64,000 nucleotides of DNA from Epiperipatus broadwayi (Eukaryota > Onychophora > Udeonychophora > Euonychophora > Peripatidae): contig JAQFVV010000444.1 in NCBI GenBank assembly GCA_028023455.1, forward strand, positions 1 to 64,000. Reading direction: 5' to 3'. A model generated the notes under the pieces. It was not told where the DNA came from. It made no database searches and saw nothing but the letters and a program-made list of their open reading frames with translations. This document shows, one piece after another, positions 1 to 13,295 of the stretch (position 1 is its first letter; the number at the start of each line of letters is the position of its first letter). The position numbers were made by a program, and so were the translations under genes.

Positions 1-2060
1 ACATTTTAAAAACTATTGCAGTAAAAATGACTTTATGGTTCATTTCACAATTCTTTTCTGTTCACATTTTTAAGATAAATATTTAATATTAAAATTGTGA
101 AAATTTTAGTCTATATTTTGTATAGAATCAACAAAAAATAATTAATAGAGTGTTATGATTTCTGGCAATTCAACTTTTTCATAAAATGTACTTTATTTAA
201 AAGCCATTCTTTTATAAAAATGGACTTATATAACTCTGCACTAACATCAAAATTATTACAATTTCTTTTATTTATTTATTTTTGAAAATGACTTTTAGCA
301 CAGAATCAATAATGTTTTGATTTAGATAAAATTTGAAATAACTACATATTCATACAGTTTTCAAACAAATTAAAATTCTTCATGAAAAGTGTTTCATGTA
401 GACAATGCTGAATTATTACATCAAAGTGGTTTACACACACAAACATTTTTTTAAAGTTCTGTTTTTTTTTTAAAGTAATTTTATTATAAAATTTGTAAAA
501 TTACTTATAATTACAAAATTCACTACTTGTGAGTTTTCAAGTAAACCAAGATGGCAGCCTGTATTTTTGATAAATCTACAGTTTCAGGGGCTCCAAAATA
601 TGTTTGCAAAAAAAGTATCTGTGTATTTAATGATTACATTTTATTTTTTATTACTGTATTTAAAAAAAAATATTGTAGAAAAATAATTACAATATTTACA
701 GTTTATTTATTTTTTTTTAGATTAACTTATTAACAGAAAAATTGAATATTTACACTTTATTCATGTTGGGAGGGCAGGATTCTTTACCTTTGAAAATAGT
801 CCATTGCATCATGTTCTGTGACAGGAAGTTCCCAAATTTTTATCATTATGATAATTTACCAAAAAAAAAACAAAAAAACTACTAACAAAAAGAAACACCA
901 AATTGAACCAAAGTATGACAATGTTAAGAGCATCTTGTCACTTCTCATGTTATAATATAAATAAAAAAAATTGAAATAAAGCTTCTTAATGAAATTTATC
1001 AGAATTTATTTATTTTTTTAAAATTTAACTATTGATTTACTAATTTTGTTTTAATATAACAACTAACACATTTTTGATAGATTATAGACCCTTGAAAACG
1101 GTACATTTATTAAAAATACAGGATGCCATCTTGATTTACTTGAAAACTTACAAGTCCCCAAAATTCATACAGTTTATGAATAAATTAAATTTCTTCATAA
1201 AAAGTGTGCTATATAGATGATATGGAATTATTATATTGTTATATCAACTGGTTAATTATAATTGTGAATGGATCATAAAACTATCATCATTTTTTTGCAA
1301 ATTTTGTTTTGATATTTACTTTGAGCTTAGGATGGCAATGTTTTGATTTTAGCTGCCATACAGAATTATGTATAATAACATATTCTATAATTTATCAATG
1401 AATCAAACTTCTTCATAAAAAGTGTTATGTAGATGATATTGATTTATTATGTTGTATTACTTCAAATGGCCAACACAACTGTGATTGACTATCAAAATCA
1501 TTACCATTTTGTCTCAAGATTTTATTTTTCTTCTGAAAATTAATTTTTATTATATTTCACTTTTAACTAATTATACATTCATCAACTTATGAATAAATAA
1601 AAAATTCTTTATTAAAAATGTGTCATGTAGCCACTACTGATTTATCATGATATTACATTATGGAGCTTGGATATTAGAACTTTCACCATTTTTTTAAAAG
1701 TTTTTAATAACCATTTTTTTAAAAAAAAATAAAACTTTAGTGTAGGCTCAAAAGTGTTTCTATTTCAGCTGTTATATAGAATTGTGAAGAAGTTCATATT
1801 TATACAGCTTATAGATGAATTGAGCTTCATAAAAAAGTATATTATGGATGGTATACTCTTTGACTATATATATTCAAAATGAAGCACTAACATTGAAAGT
1901 TATCTTTATTTTTTATGTTATAAAATAAAATTTTAGCTCAGAATTGTAAATTTTTTGATTTTATGTGCTGTACAGTAATTCAGAATTAATTATGCTATTT
2001 AGATTTATGGTAATCTATTTATATATTAAATGAATATTTTTATGGTAAACGATGTAAATA
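1..2060. repeat. Diverged tandem repeat array, ~200-225 bp units
   Basis: A recurring block reads roughly 'attcatacagtttatgaat', then 'cttcataaaaagtgt', 'atgtagatgatattgattt', 'attacatcaaatgg', and later 'agctcagaat' plus 'atgttttgattt'. The 'cttcataaaaagtg' landmark or its variants lies near 174, 378, 1193, 1412, 1602 and 1827. Spacings are about 190-225 bp once the transposon at 523-1159 is removed. Units are heavily diverged, so this is an old satellite-like array. The left edge may extend beyond the window. Confidence 0.65.
523..1159. mobile_element. Non-autonomous DNA transposon (hAT-like MITE), 637 bp
   Basis: The ends carry ~70-bp imperfect terminal inverted repeats: the left end contains 'gagttttcaagtaaaccaag' and 'atggcagcctgtattttt', and the right end contains their complements. 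The element is bracketed by the 8-bp direct repeat AAAATTCA at 515-522 and 1160-1167. Removing the element plus one copy restores the surrounding tandem-repeat unit, so the boundaries are well supported. An 8-bp duplication is typical of hAT elements, but the outermost bases differ between ends, so the superfamily is inferred. There is no transposase; the 60-codon frame at 551-733 crosses the TIR and looks incidental. Confidence 0.7.
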
Positions 2061-2782
2061 ATTCAAATTTATCTGTGCATCCGTCTGCTTGTTGTTAATA
2101 TTAGCTCAGATATCCATCTCTGAAACATCATTGAGTGACCTCTACTATTTGAAAATTGACTGGTGGGATTCCACTAAAATGGTAATATAATGCAAATATT
2201 AATAAAAAATGTATACATGGATAAAGTTTAAATATATATTTACACACATATGCATTATAGTCTTTAACTTGCCTATTAGATATCCAACAGCTTTCAAAAA
2301 TAAACAGTGAAAGGTATTACATACCAGGCTTGGCAACAATTAGATAGTGAGGATCAATAATTAGATGGCTAAATTGGATGGATAGAGATTGGTTACGTAA
2401 AATAATTTCTGTTTAGAAACTAAAAAGAAATTGAAGTTTTAATGAATCTTAATTTAAATCCCACGTAAAAAAACATGTTGAATGGATAAGCTAACCTCTG
2501 TGCTATAAGATCCTTTGTGTGTGTGTCTCTCTATATATAATGCTCAAACTATTAAATAGTTTGGTATACATTTTATATTTGCAAGAGCTAAGAATACATT
2601 TCCTTTTAAAGTATCAGAAAATTTATTAAAAATTCAAAACTAGATAACTCATTACATAATAATAAACATATAATTAATATGCATAATTATGGATTATATT
2701 TACTTTTTTTAATTTACCAAATAATAATTAGTGGAGAATTTGGGATAAGGGATCTTTAACCCATGTTAATTAATATTGTTTT
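2061..2782. other. AT-rich intergenic DNA
   Basis: No coding frame, RNA gene or inverted repeat recognised. It includes a short TG/TC/TA-rich stretch near 2516-2540. Confidence 0.5.
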
Positions 2783-2949
<167 letters not shown>

Positions 2950-3240
2950 TTGCTATAGTAATGCATTTTATTTTACTGCTAAAATTATTTGCTTTAGTAC
3001 TTACCTTTATCAAATAAAGAAAAGTCAAGATATGATCAAATAAATATTCTTACAATGTAACTTTTTGCTTGAAAAGAATATGTTGCTAACTATATATTCC
3101 CTTCAGCTAAAAATTGCTTCTGAGTTTGTCATAATAGATCTAGTTGTTTGACTGCCTCAGATCATCAGCATCAATTGATACAGTAATAATATTGGAAAGC
3201 GAAACATTCACACAATTTTGTTGCCCATTAACCATTACGA
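2950..3240. other. Short AT-rich spacer
   Basis: No gene seen. A segment at 3150-3210 ('cagatcatcagcatc' followed by 'gaaagcgaaacattc') vaguely resembles central parts of SINEs, but there is no pol III box to support it. Confidence 0.3.
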
Positions 3241-3700
3241 CGTACACACACACACACATATATATATATATATTGAAATACAAATATAGTATATATACTT
3301 AACATAAATATAATTAAATGGACATATTAAGGTCATAAATATGATGGATCAGATTGACTTAAGGTCAACATGGGTATGACTATAATATTGACATCATCAA
3401 GGGCTTTGAGCATTCCATCATCGGATTTTCAGTGATATGAATGGCTGAAGAGTTGGAGAGTGGAGTAGATTGAAGCCTGTCCATTAAAGTATGTATATTT
3501 CCTATCTTAATATAAACTGAGCACTGATTATAAATATGTGTGGGAGATGATAATCCAGATCAGTGCTGGTTCGCATGAAATATGTATATTGGAGATCATT
3601 TACCTTTTTAACATACATGTTCCCATGTGTATCAGTTATATTGGATAGAGTGGATGACTATAGGGAGCTTAAAAGTCTGAGTTCAAATCTCCTTTAATTT
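3241..3700 (+). repeat. Family A interspersed repeat, copy 1, with CA/TA microsatellites
   Basis: A (CA)n(TA)n microsatellite (3245-3271) is followed by 'attgaaatacaaatatag', which is the inverted counterpart of the family end seen at 39701-39710. The family body runs from about 3343 to 3699, with landmarks 'gagcattccatcatc', 'gtccattaaagta', 'gagcactgattata' and 'aaagtctgagttcaaat'. It matches the copies at 9166, 15101, 20082, 30625 and 32496. The right end is cut by a TA microsatellite. No coding capacity. Confidence 0.75.
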
Positions 3701-3712
3701 TATATATATATG

Positions 3713-3747
<35 letters not shown>
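3701..3747. repeat. (TA)n microsatellite
   Basis: About 45 bp of alternating TA, broken by one 'tgc', abutting family A copy 1. Confidence 0.95.
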
Positions 3748-3748
<1 letters not shown>

Positions 3749-6700
3749 TTAGCAAAAAAATTAAAACATTTATTTTAAAAAATACACAAATGCTTTTATA
3801 GAGAAACATTTAAAAAAGGTTAATAAATGTCGATCTAAGTTTTGTTTTTGCCAATTCAATCTGTTTATGATAAGATTAGATATTTGCATTCAAAAAACAT
3901 CACAGATATTTGCATCTCCCTGGCTACAATTGGCTGATTAATTATATTGTATTATAGTGTATCTTTAAGAATTTAATGTTATAAATATTACCCACTTATT
4001 ATACATATCCATGTTTTTATTATAACTTGCTAAAAACTTAAATACATATAAATAGCAACAAATAAAATATTTTTTAAAGTTATTGAAAATAAATTTATAA
4101 CACATTTTGTATATTGTAGTAAAAACTAATTTTGATATCTGTAAGCATCTTTATAATTAAAAAATAATAGAATTTAGCAATTTTTTTTCTTACTTTTTTT
4201 TGTGCTAATACTTATGCTAGTTTTTTAATAATATCAATAGTAAATAAAGTTTATATTTTTATGCCTTTTTTGCCATAATATTTTTACTAGCTTTATAACA
4301 AAATTAAAGTAAACACCATAGTCATGCATATTTAAATGGGTCAGAGGCAATATATAAAAATATGAAAATATATTCAAAATGAAAAATTTAGTTTACAGTT
4401 TTTTTATCAGTTGTCATTTAAAAAAAATTAAAGAGTAACAAAATAAGAAGAGTAAAAATGAAATATGTGCTATGTTATCTAGGCATCTTAATTGAACTTC
4501 TTAAGTGATTTTTACATAAATTGCTGAGTACTGCTGCAATCAAGAATATAATTGATATCAACACAGAAATTCATTGTAATTGTTTATGATGGCTTAAATA
4601 AAGAAAAGTGAATTGAGTGATTTCAATTTTAACTAAAATATTTCAACATCAACAGCTAACAGCAATCCAAAGAAGAAAAAATAAAACATTGTACTCATTC
4701 TCTGCAAATGAAAAAGTACATTTCTGCCTTTGTCTGACAATATTTTGTTAACATTATAAAAGCATAAAAAAAGTTCACACCTAATTTTACTTGTTTATTT
4801 TTTTGTAAAATTATTTAATATTTGTTTCTTAACAAGTATGTAATAATTTTTTAACTTTTTCTTAATAAATAAGTATTTTTTTATATGAAAGCTATAAAAT
4901 ATGAAATAAAGGTTATTAAATGAACTATAACTGAAAATTGATATATCATTATCAATTTTCAAATACTCTCATATTTTTTTAAAATTTGGACATATATTCC
5001 TCTCAATACTTTCCTAAATATATATCTTTTTGCAAAAATCATATTTGTTTGAGTTTAGATCATGATGTTTAAATATTATGCCCTCCCTTTCAGATAGAAA
5101 GCTATCTCATATCTCTTGTAGTCTAAATGACTGCTTTTTTGTTATTTTTTAAAACAAATATAAAACTTATTGTAACTAATGGCAACAATAATAAAAAAGC
5201 ATATTTATTTTATTATAATAACTGATTATAAGAATGCAAATGAATACAATAAAAGAAAAATAATTTTATTTCATTTTTGTGATTCTGTGGCTATATTTTT
5301 TATAAACATTTTAATATGTATTATAAACAATATTTATAATAAAAAAAATAAATTTGAAATGATATTTATATGAAACAAGTACTCATTTTAGGAACAGTAT
5401 AAGATACTGCTTATAGAATTTACATGGTAACACTGCATAATGAAAAACACTCAAGAGTGAGCTATTAAAAAAAAATTAAAAAGTGAATGAGTATAGAATT
5501 ATTTGTAAATATCCAATTGTGTTATAAAAAGTTGAATAATTTATTAAAATAAAGTAATAAAATAATATCTGGAATTATATGTTATCCATAATTATTTGCT
5601 TGTAAAAATATAAGTTAGAAAATGGATCTAAAAAATTGCAACTTTGAAACATTTTCTGATATTTGCGATCGTTATTACCTTAAATGGTTTATATGAAATT
5701 TGTATTAGTTTTATTTATAATTATCCCATAAAACATGAAAGTTTGCATTGTTTAAAAATGGTCCAATACTTAAAAATGTAAAATTTTAAAGTAATTAGTT
5801 TGATTTGAAGTTTTGTTAATCTGGTAAACGGCTTCAGAAATAAGTTTAAGATAAACAATGAGACTTATTTTTGAATAAACAAAATTTTACTTAGTTAATT
5901 AATAAAATGAATGCAAAAAAGAATATAGATTTAAAGAATAAAGGTATTTACATAATTGCTACTCTCCAAAAGCAGTTACTTTCTAAATTTATGCAAATTA
6001 TGTTTGCAGATAAATTTACAACAAAAAAATGCAAGTTTGTAATGTATCTAGAGTTGATATGAAATAAGGAAGACCTAATAATCAATATAAAAGCCAATAA
6101 GTTGATGTTGATATATTAATAGCAGCATGAAAAATATTCATTATGTTTCAGTAAACAGCAGAATGTGTCTGAACTACTTAAATTACATTAATTGTGACTG
6201 ATACTGATTAAGATGTACACTGCCTGATTTCCAAACATTTGTCTACAGATATTTGAATGCACCATTTCTCTCTTATGATATAACTGATAGAATAGAATAT
6301 TCCTACCCTATAAAATTTTCACCTAACTCAATAAATGCTCAATAAATACAATTTTAAACACCGAAAACTAAAGTACCATAAAGCAAAAGTATGAAATTTC
6401 CTAAATCAAAAACTGTAAAGAATTAAACTGTAATAAACACCAGTGTTCATACTCATTCATATAACCTGATGAATCCAAAATTGTATGCAAATGTATAATA
6501 TTAAAAGTGAAATTCAAACACTTAAAAGCCTAGATGAAAAACATTAGCTTTTTTTTAAAAAAAATTAATTAAGTTTTATAACTTTATTAATTAGGATGGT
6601 TATAGTTAAAAGTGTGTTTTTATTTTATTATGTACTTAGTTATTCAATATTTAGCATGATTAATATTTGAATTTGTTCTTTTTTATTAATATCACTTTAT

Positions 6701-9165
6701 ATATAATGGGACCAAAAGAGAAAAATCTGATTGTCTTAATAAGACTATTATAATTTATAGTGATAGTATCATTACTTGTAACAACTTTGGAACATAGTTT
6801 AGTATTCATATCAATTTGTGTATTTAATTTTCCTAAAAGAAATTTTTTGTCTAATATTAGGCCTAATACATATTTAAAACTTTTTAAAATGAAAGATATC
6901 AAGTTAGAGCTCACACCAAGCAGTTTTCCTTTACTTGATAATAGGTTCTTTTTTAAAAAAGCTAATAGCATGTAACTGTTTCTATTAATCTTACTTTCTT
7001 GGAAAAAGCTATTTCAATTAAAAGGAGTTATGTCAATTTTAAATCTTGATAACTTTTTAGCTATTAGAACTTTCCTAGATTAGATCATGAGAGTGTACAT
7101 CATGTAAAGTTTGCATTTTCTATGTACTTGTATTTATAATAAAAGTGACAAAATGTATTTTTATTAGCATTGTATTTTACTTTAGCCACAATTTTCATTA
7201 TGATATTGCACCTATCTGACATTTAAATTACAATCTTCTAGGTAGAAAGTGTCTCATATTTTTTGAGATATAGCAGTTTTAGACCATCTTTTCAAGATCT
7301 TTCAGCATCTCATTGTATTGCCTTACACAAAAAAGCCAAACTTACAATCTATTAAGCATTATTTAACAGTGCTTAGAAAATCATGCTCTAATTACATCTT
7401 TTAATTACATGCATAGTATGCTTGAAAAATTGTTGCATAAATATTTAGTTCTATCGTCATATGTATAATGACAGGCATGTGTTGCTGATTTATCTACTAA
7501 TCTAACTGATGAGAACAGTAAAGTAAAAAAAAAAGAAAGAGAATGAAAGAAAAACGCAAAGAAAATATCAAAAAGTCTGTATTAAAATTAGTACTTATTT
7601 TTTAATAAACAATATCTCAATTTATAAACCAGTAGAATATAACTTATGATTGAAGCCTGCTTAATAATCCCAGTCAATATCTGAAAGTAATTTACCTATC
7701 TACCAATTATACATTTTATTAGTGGCCTGAATTAAGAACCAGATGCAGATATATATATATGTTAGTATAATAAAAAATATTTAATTACCAACATGAACAT
7801 AGAGATTCAGATGTTGGAAACTTCCATAGTTTATCGGATGAGTAAAGATTGTTTGTAAAATGCACGCATAGTGAAAAAGTGATAGTCTAAGTTTCTGCAT
7901 GGTGGCTATTTATGATATAATAGACTTAAGATGAGTTACATTGATAAAAACAAAAATACTTAAATATATATATATGGATCATAGTAAATCAAGGGATATT
8001 TCTATTCTTTATAAATATAATATTTTAAACATTGTCATTAATATAATTTTTTTTTTTTTACAGAAGATGGTATACTCTCTTAAAACAACTTATTCTAGCA
8101 TCTCAACTTTAGAGCAATATCATACCATTTAATTTGTTAATGATATAAGATCAAATGATTTAATGCAGTGGTACAATTGTGGATCTTAGAATCTAGCTCT
8201 GTCATTTTTAGTATTAAAATTTTATATAAACTCCAAGAAATAAACCATTTGATTATTATCATTATTGTATTTAAAGATATAACCATCCTATAGACATATT
8301 TAGATTTGGATATGTTAAATCAAAGTTTCGTAATCTCAAAATAGAAAGGATTCCATGTAATGATGGAGTATACAAAAATGAAACATTTTAAAAATATGTG
8401 GCATTAAGACTGTTTCAAAACTTACAGACTTTTAAAGGAATTACTTCTGACTTCAATTCCAAAAAAAAAATGCATTGGTTTAAATTTCTATTTATACATG
8501 CACACAAAGCAAATGTTACAGAGTTTTAGATTGTGTAAAAGTGTAAATTCACACTCATGGATGTAAGGAGAAGAGTATTTTACGACCAATTATTACATAC
8601 ACAAATATATAATAAGATCAGATAGAAACTGAAATCATTTTCATTTTTAAATATATGGTGTCAAGAAGAATGAATATGTGCGCAATATAATTAATTATTA
8701 ATCATCATAAGGAAGAGCTAAAAAAAATTTGAGGAGAATGGCTTTTTCTTAAATGAAGTCAGAAGTTTCCGTGCAGAATCATACTATCAATGACATTTCC
8801 TCAAATTAGAATCAATGTTTCAATGTATCTTTGGTAGAGCCAATCATAAAATTTATTTTAGATAACTATGTAGTTGTGTTTGAGATGCCCTATGTTATTT
8901 AGTGCAATAGTAGAGTATCAGACCATGGATTGTAACGATTGATTATAGTTTAAATACAATTTGGATTTTTCTAAAGACATTTATTAATTAATATTAAATG
9001 ATGGAAATAGTCCAACATATAATTACAACTAAAATACCATCATCGTAAACTTTCAAATAAACAGTTAAAAAAAAGGCACTTTGGGATATAGGAGACTTAC
9101 CTTACTGAAGATTTAATGTCTAACATACAGACTATATATATACTTGTATAAACAATGTAATTTAT
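3748..9165. other. Long featureless AT-rich region
   Basis: About 5.4 kb dominated by A/T runs with very few CpGs. I recognise no conserved protein, RNA gene or repeat structure. The longest frame, 103 codons at 6660-6971 minus, overlaps an opposite 71-codon frame and shows no recognisable family. Confidence 0.5.
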
Positions 9166-9526
9166 AGGGTATTTTGAGCTCAGATTTTCACACGACCCTC
9201 AACTCTCCACACTATCTTAAACCAGTGTAGGCCTTGAGCGTTTCATCATCAGATTTTCAATAAGATGGACGGCTGAAGAGTAGGAGAGTGGAATGGATTG
9301 AAGCCTGTCCATTAAAGTATGAAGATTGGCTATCTTAATATAAATCTGAGCACTTATTGTATATATGTGTAGAGATAATAATCTGGACCAACTGACGAGT
9401 GCTGGGTTAGCACGAAATACGGTTATTGGTGATTATTTATCTTTTAGACATATATGTGGGCATATATGTGGTATGAGATGGTGTGGAGAGTTGAGGGTCG
9501 TGTGAAAGTCTAAGCTTAAAATCCCT
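9166..9526 (+). repeat. Family A repeat, copy 2, with ~46-bp terminal inverted repeats
   Basis: The left end contains 'ttttcacacgaccctcaact' followed by 'ctccacac'; the right end carries the complement. The outermost bases are 'agggtatttt' and 'aaaatccct'. The body carries the family landmarks ('tcatcatcagattttcaat', 'gaagcctgtccattaaagt', 'ctggaccaactgacgagtgc'). The flanks share only TAT, so a target duplication is unproven. It looks like a MITE of unknown superfamily. Confidence 0.8.
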
Positions 9527-10560
9527 TATTGAAGATACTATTGATGGGAAAATTATTTTGAAAGGAAACATGTATTTTAAAAAATGGTTAAATTATCAAA
9601 ATAAAATTTTACCTGTCGTATCTCTGACTCGAGAAAGTAATTCAAAATATTTATACAATAATTCAAAAAAGTTTCAAAGTACGTTAAAAATTCAATTTTT
9701 TTTTTTATAGCGACGTATAAGCACTTATTGTGTATAAATTCAGGATTAGAATACATAACCTAAGTGATTAACAAATCTTATTAAGTCGAAGGTAAACAAA
9801 AAAAATCTAACAAAAAGAAAATAATAAATAAAGCTACACACTTATTAAAAGGCGTTAAAAAAGGAAATAATGATTTTCTTTTTTTTCTTTTTTAACGTTA
9901 TACTTATCAAATCAGGCAATTCTCTCGTTTACACGCTTTTGGTGGCCGGTATAAAAATTGAATGCCGTCAACAGCAAGGTTTTAACATAACGACAGGCCT
10001 CGGAAGAAAAGCAAGAATATGCTTGTAGATAGGGGTCACCAAATTACCGAGCTTCAATATCCGGCCGGGAAGTGAAAGGGAAATGAAGAGGATGGACGCT
10101 AGTTAATAAAAGACTCCGGTCTTGGAAATAAGATACTTTAATATGCTAAGATGAGTTGTAAAAAAAAAAAAAGAAAAAAAAATTTACCAAAACAGCTAGT
10201 TTAAGTCAGACTAGTAAAAGAAAAGGTTTGAACAGAGCAATAGTAAATAAAATCTCGAAAGGAAATTAAAAACATACAAATAGGTTTCAAAGTTATCAAA
10301 AAGCAAAATCAAACTCCTAGAGAAATCTGAAGTTTTTTTTCTTTTTTCCTAATGCTGAACTGAATAATTTCATTAACCTTAAATTGTCTTTCCTTTATCA
10401 TTATTACCTATTGTGATATAATTACACGGAGAAAATGAAGTTTTTCTTTTCCAATAGGTTAAAAATTGATTATTGGTCCACGGTTTCGTAACAAATAATT
10501 TTTTTGTCTTTCTTGAGATTTAAAATTTTTTTTTTTTTATATATGTAAGTATATATTATT
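9527..10560. promoter_or_regulatory. CpG-retaining patch, possible regulatory region
   Basis: I count 11 CpG dinucleotides in 9901-10140, against only a few per kilobase in neighbouring DNA. Local GC is also higher ('ggtggccggtataaaaattg', 'tatccggccgggaagtg'). In a methylated genome this pattern marks unmethylated or functional DNA such as a promoter or enhancer. A TATA-like 'ggtataaaaa' at 9948-9957 lies roughly 25 bp before 'gtcaacag', but no transcript or exon is evident. The plus frame over 9895-10028 stays open for about 43 codons, which may be chance. Confidence 0.35.
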
Positions 10561-12090
10561 TGGAATGAATTATGTATATAGTGTGTGCGCGTGCAATATC
10601 TATCAATTTGCTCCTTTACCTTAGTTTTGATTTCACTTAATATTTCTCTATTAATAATCTCTCTTTATATATATATTTCAATAAATATCTTTTTAAAAGT
10701 AACATTTTTATATCTCTTAGCATTTTTAATATTTATCTTTTTCTTTTCTTCTCCTTCATCCTACCCAAAACTTAAAAGTTCCAATAATTTTTCCTCTTTT
10801 TTAAAAATAGGTCCTGTTCCTCCCCGTCTTCTATTTAAAGAATCTTTCCCCTATATATAGATAATAAGGTAAAGCAGCCTTCAAAGTATCCACAGCTGAG
10901 CAAAAGCCCCTCCAAAAGTTAGACAAAGCATTACTCATAAAGCTTGCCACTTATTGATAAGAGAAAGTATGAGGACATTTTCAGTTTTATTTTATCTTCT
11001 AGCTAAAAATGTTGCCATTTATTTCCAATATTGGATTACTAGCTGAGTTGATTATGAGATGGCTATCTAAAAGAAAAGTTCAGTTCAAACTCAGGTAACA
11101 TGCATGGCAGATTGTATATATTCTAAAATTATCAGTTTTTCAACTAATACTTCAATTGATAATTTAATTTGGAGATAGATTCAAAATCTATTTCAATTAA
11201 TTTTAATAACAAACCATAAATGTATGTGACAAATATATGGAAGTTTTACTTATCTCTGCAGTAAAACTAAATCTCAAATCAATCTTAGATGTGCCTACAT
11301 CTACCATTGCTAACCATAGAAAGAGAGAAAGAAACATATCTCATAAGACATGCTTCATCAGAATAAATCACTAGTTTTTCCTTATTGCTAAAATAATTGT
11401 TGAACTAGTCTGGTGGCTTGCTTTGGTAAAACAATTGTCTTGTGGAAATTTAATTTGCTTGTTTTTTATAGTATATTTCTAGTTAACAATGGTGAATTAA
11501 GCTACATATAAGATTAATATGAGATGTTTGTACTACTGAAAAAAAAACAACTTCAATTTATGTGGAACAATCAATCTGCAAAAATCTATTTAATTCATTA
11601 TTTTTTAATAAAATATTATAATGTAGAATTAGGAAAATGGATCTTGGGGGAAAGATCATCAGATTATTATTGGAAGTGCAATGCGATTTGTTCTCCTATA
11701 AATTAACAGGTTTTATACTCTTAAAATAAAATATAAATCCTTAATTTAGTTATATAATATATTATTATTGTTTTATTAGAACACATAATTAATAAATTAA
11801 TGCTTTATTGAAATACAAGTTTTGGATTTGGTTTATCTTTTTATAGTTAAAGATAGATTTACAACTAAAAGAATAATTTGAAATTTAAAGCCAATGAGAA
11901 TAATAAACAAAACTTCAATTTATTTATTGCATATGTTAGTGTACAAAAAATATTTGTTTTATACATATGAATGTGTGTTTAATTAGGAGAACAAACCATT
12001 CTCTCTCAGCCTATTAATAATATTCTATATTTTTTAGCAAGGACCACAAACCTAATGGTTCCACCTATTCTTTAAGGTTTTGATTTTTTA
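10561..12090. other. AT-rich intergenic DNA
   Basis: Nothing recognisable. The 91-codon frame at 10585-10860 is a T-rich stretch translating to Ile/Leu/Phe/Ser and is not convincing as a gene. Confidence 0.45.
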
Positions 12091-12330
12091 TGAGGTTATT
12101 TTTGTCAATATTGGTGGAAAATGAAATTAATATATCAGCCAGTTAAACATGTCTAGTTAATATATTATTAAACTAATAAACAATTATACAAAAAATTGAG
12201 ATAGAATCTCACCTTTAATCTTGTTTTAATAATTAAGCAGAAATTGATAATTGTTAATATGAAATTAGCATAACTTAATATATATGTAATTAAAAAGAGT
12301 AAATTATTATCCCTCAGTCTGAATAAATAA
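12091..12330. repeat. Diverged half-copy of the inverted-repeat family at 16884-17390
   Basis: The stretch from 'tttttgtcaatattggtgga' through 'tatcagcc', 'ttattaaac', 'gagatagaatctcac' to 'tttaataattaa' follows the same order as 16895-17045. A further shared block, 'aaaaagagtaaatta', occurs at about 12293 and again at about 16778. Copies are old. Confidence 0.45.
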
Positions 12331-13112
12331 TATTCTGCAAGTACACACCATATATACACATTCTAATGGTACATATTAAGCATATCAAACCCTATGGTAT
12401 GATGACTGAAATGACTTCAGCACTCAGAAAGTTAAATTCAGCATAACCATGTCAAAATATTTTTTTTGGATTCAATATAAATTAGTCTTAGACACTGCTT
12501 TCTTTATAGAAAAACATTTCTAAGTAAATCATTATCCTACGATCATTATCATTTCAATTTATGATCACTATCCCAGTGGTTTCAATATCATGACTTCTCA
12601 GGTCAAGTGGTATATTAATTGTATATATTTGGAATGAGGTCAAATAGTAAAACTATTTTTAATAACAAAAGAACAACATATTTGTGAAAATCATAAAATA
12701 CAAAAAATAATTTTTTTTTGTTTATATATTTGCAAATAACTTTATTATTCATACATATCTGCAATTATGAGTAAATATACCCAAATCCATGCTAATAATA
12801 ATTGTAAGGACTTATATTCACATTAAATAGAAAGCCTTATCTGTGTAATAAATATTCTTACCATGGTTGTGTTGATATCATAAGCTTACAGTTCTATTTG
12901 TTTTGCACATCTTAGGTAATAGTCTGTACAAATTCAGTCTTTCTCTATTTCAATTAACTTACAGGAGCATCAAATGATTATAGACAAGAGGAATGATCGT
13001 TTTTCTTTTGGCATGGTTTTGCTTTTGTAAGTAGATAAAGTTGTATCTTACAAAAAAATAAAGTCAGATGTCACATGACCTGATTTAATAAGTTTATATT
13101 TACAAATGTTAT
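12331..13112. other. AT-rich DNA
   Basis: No gene. The last ~60 bp ('gtcagatgtcacatgacct', ~13063) also precedes the related foldback at 43643, so the repeat family may extend upstream of the hairpin. Confidence 0.4.
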
Positions 13113-13295
13113 ATATAGAGCTCACAAAATAAGCTCTTACCAAGCTTTGAGAATATCCCCAATCCCAGTTGTGGTATTTTTAATCTAATGCTTGAATATC
13201 CTAGCACCTTCCTGATGACATCAGTAGCAGAAACTGGTCTGGGGTTTGGGGATATTCTCAAAGCTTGTTAAGAGTTTATTTTTCAAGCTCTATAT
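13113..13295. mobile_element. Foldback element (183 bp), family B
   Basis: Inverted arms of ~55 bp begin 'atatagagct' and end 'agctctatat'. They include 'aagctttgagaatatcccc' on the left and the complement 'ggggatattctcaaagctt' on the right. The spacer holds 'aatgcttgaatatcctagca', 'atgacatcagtagcagaaac' and 'tggtctgggg'. The same arms and spacer occur in the longer element at 43643-44150. No coding capacity; mobilisation mechanism unknown. Confidence 0.8.

Noticed and set aside
6660-6971. 103-codon minus-strand frame and overlapping 71-codon plus frame
   Set aside because: No recognisable family and no gene context; in 64 kb one such frame can arise by chance or remain from an old repeat.
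10585-10860. 91-codon hydrophobic frame, possible membrane protein
   Set aside because: Hydrophobicity follows from T-rich composition; no supporting context.
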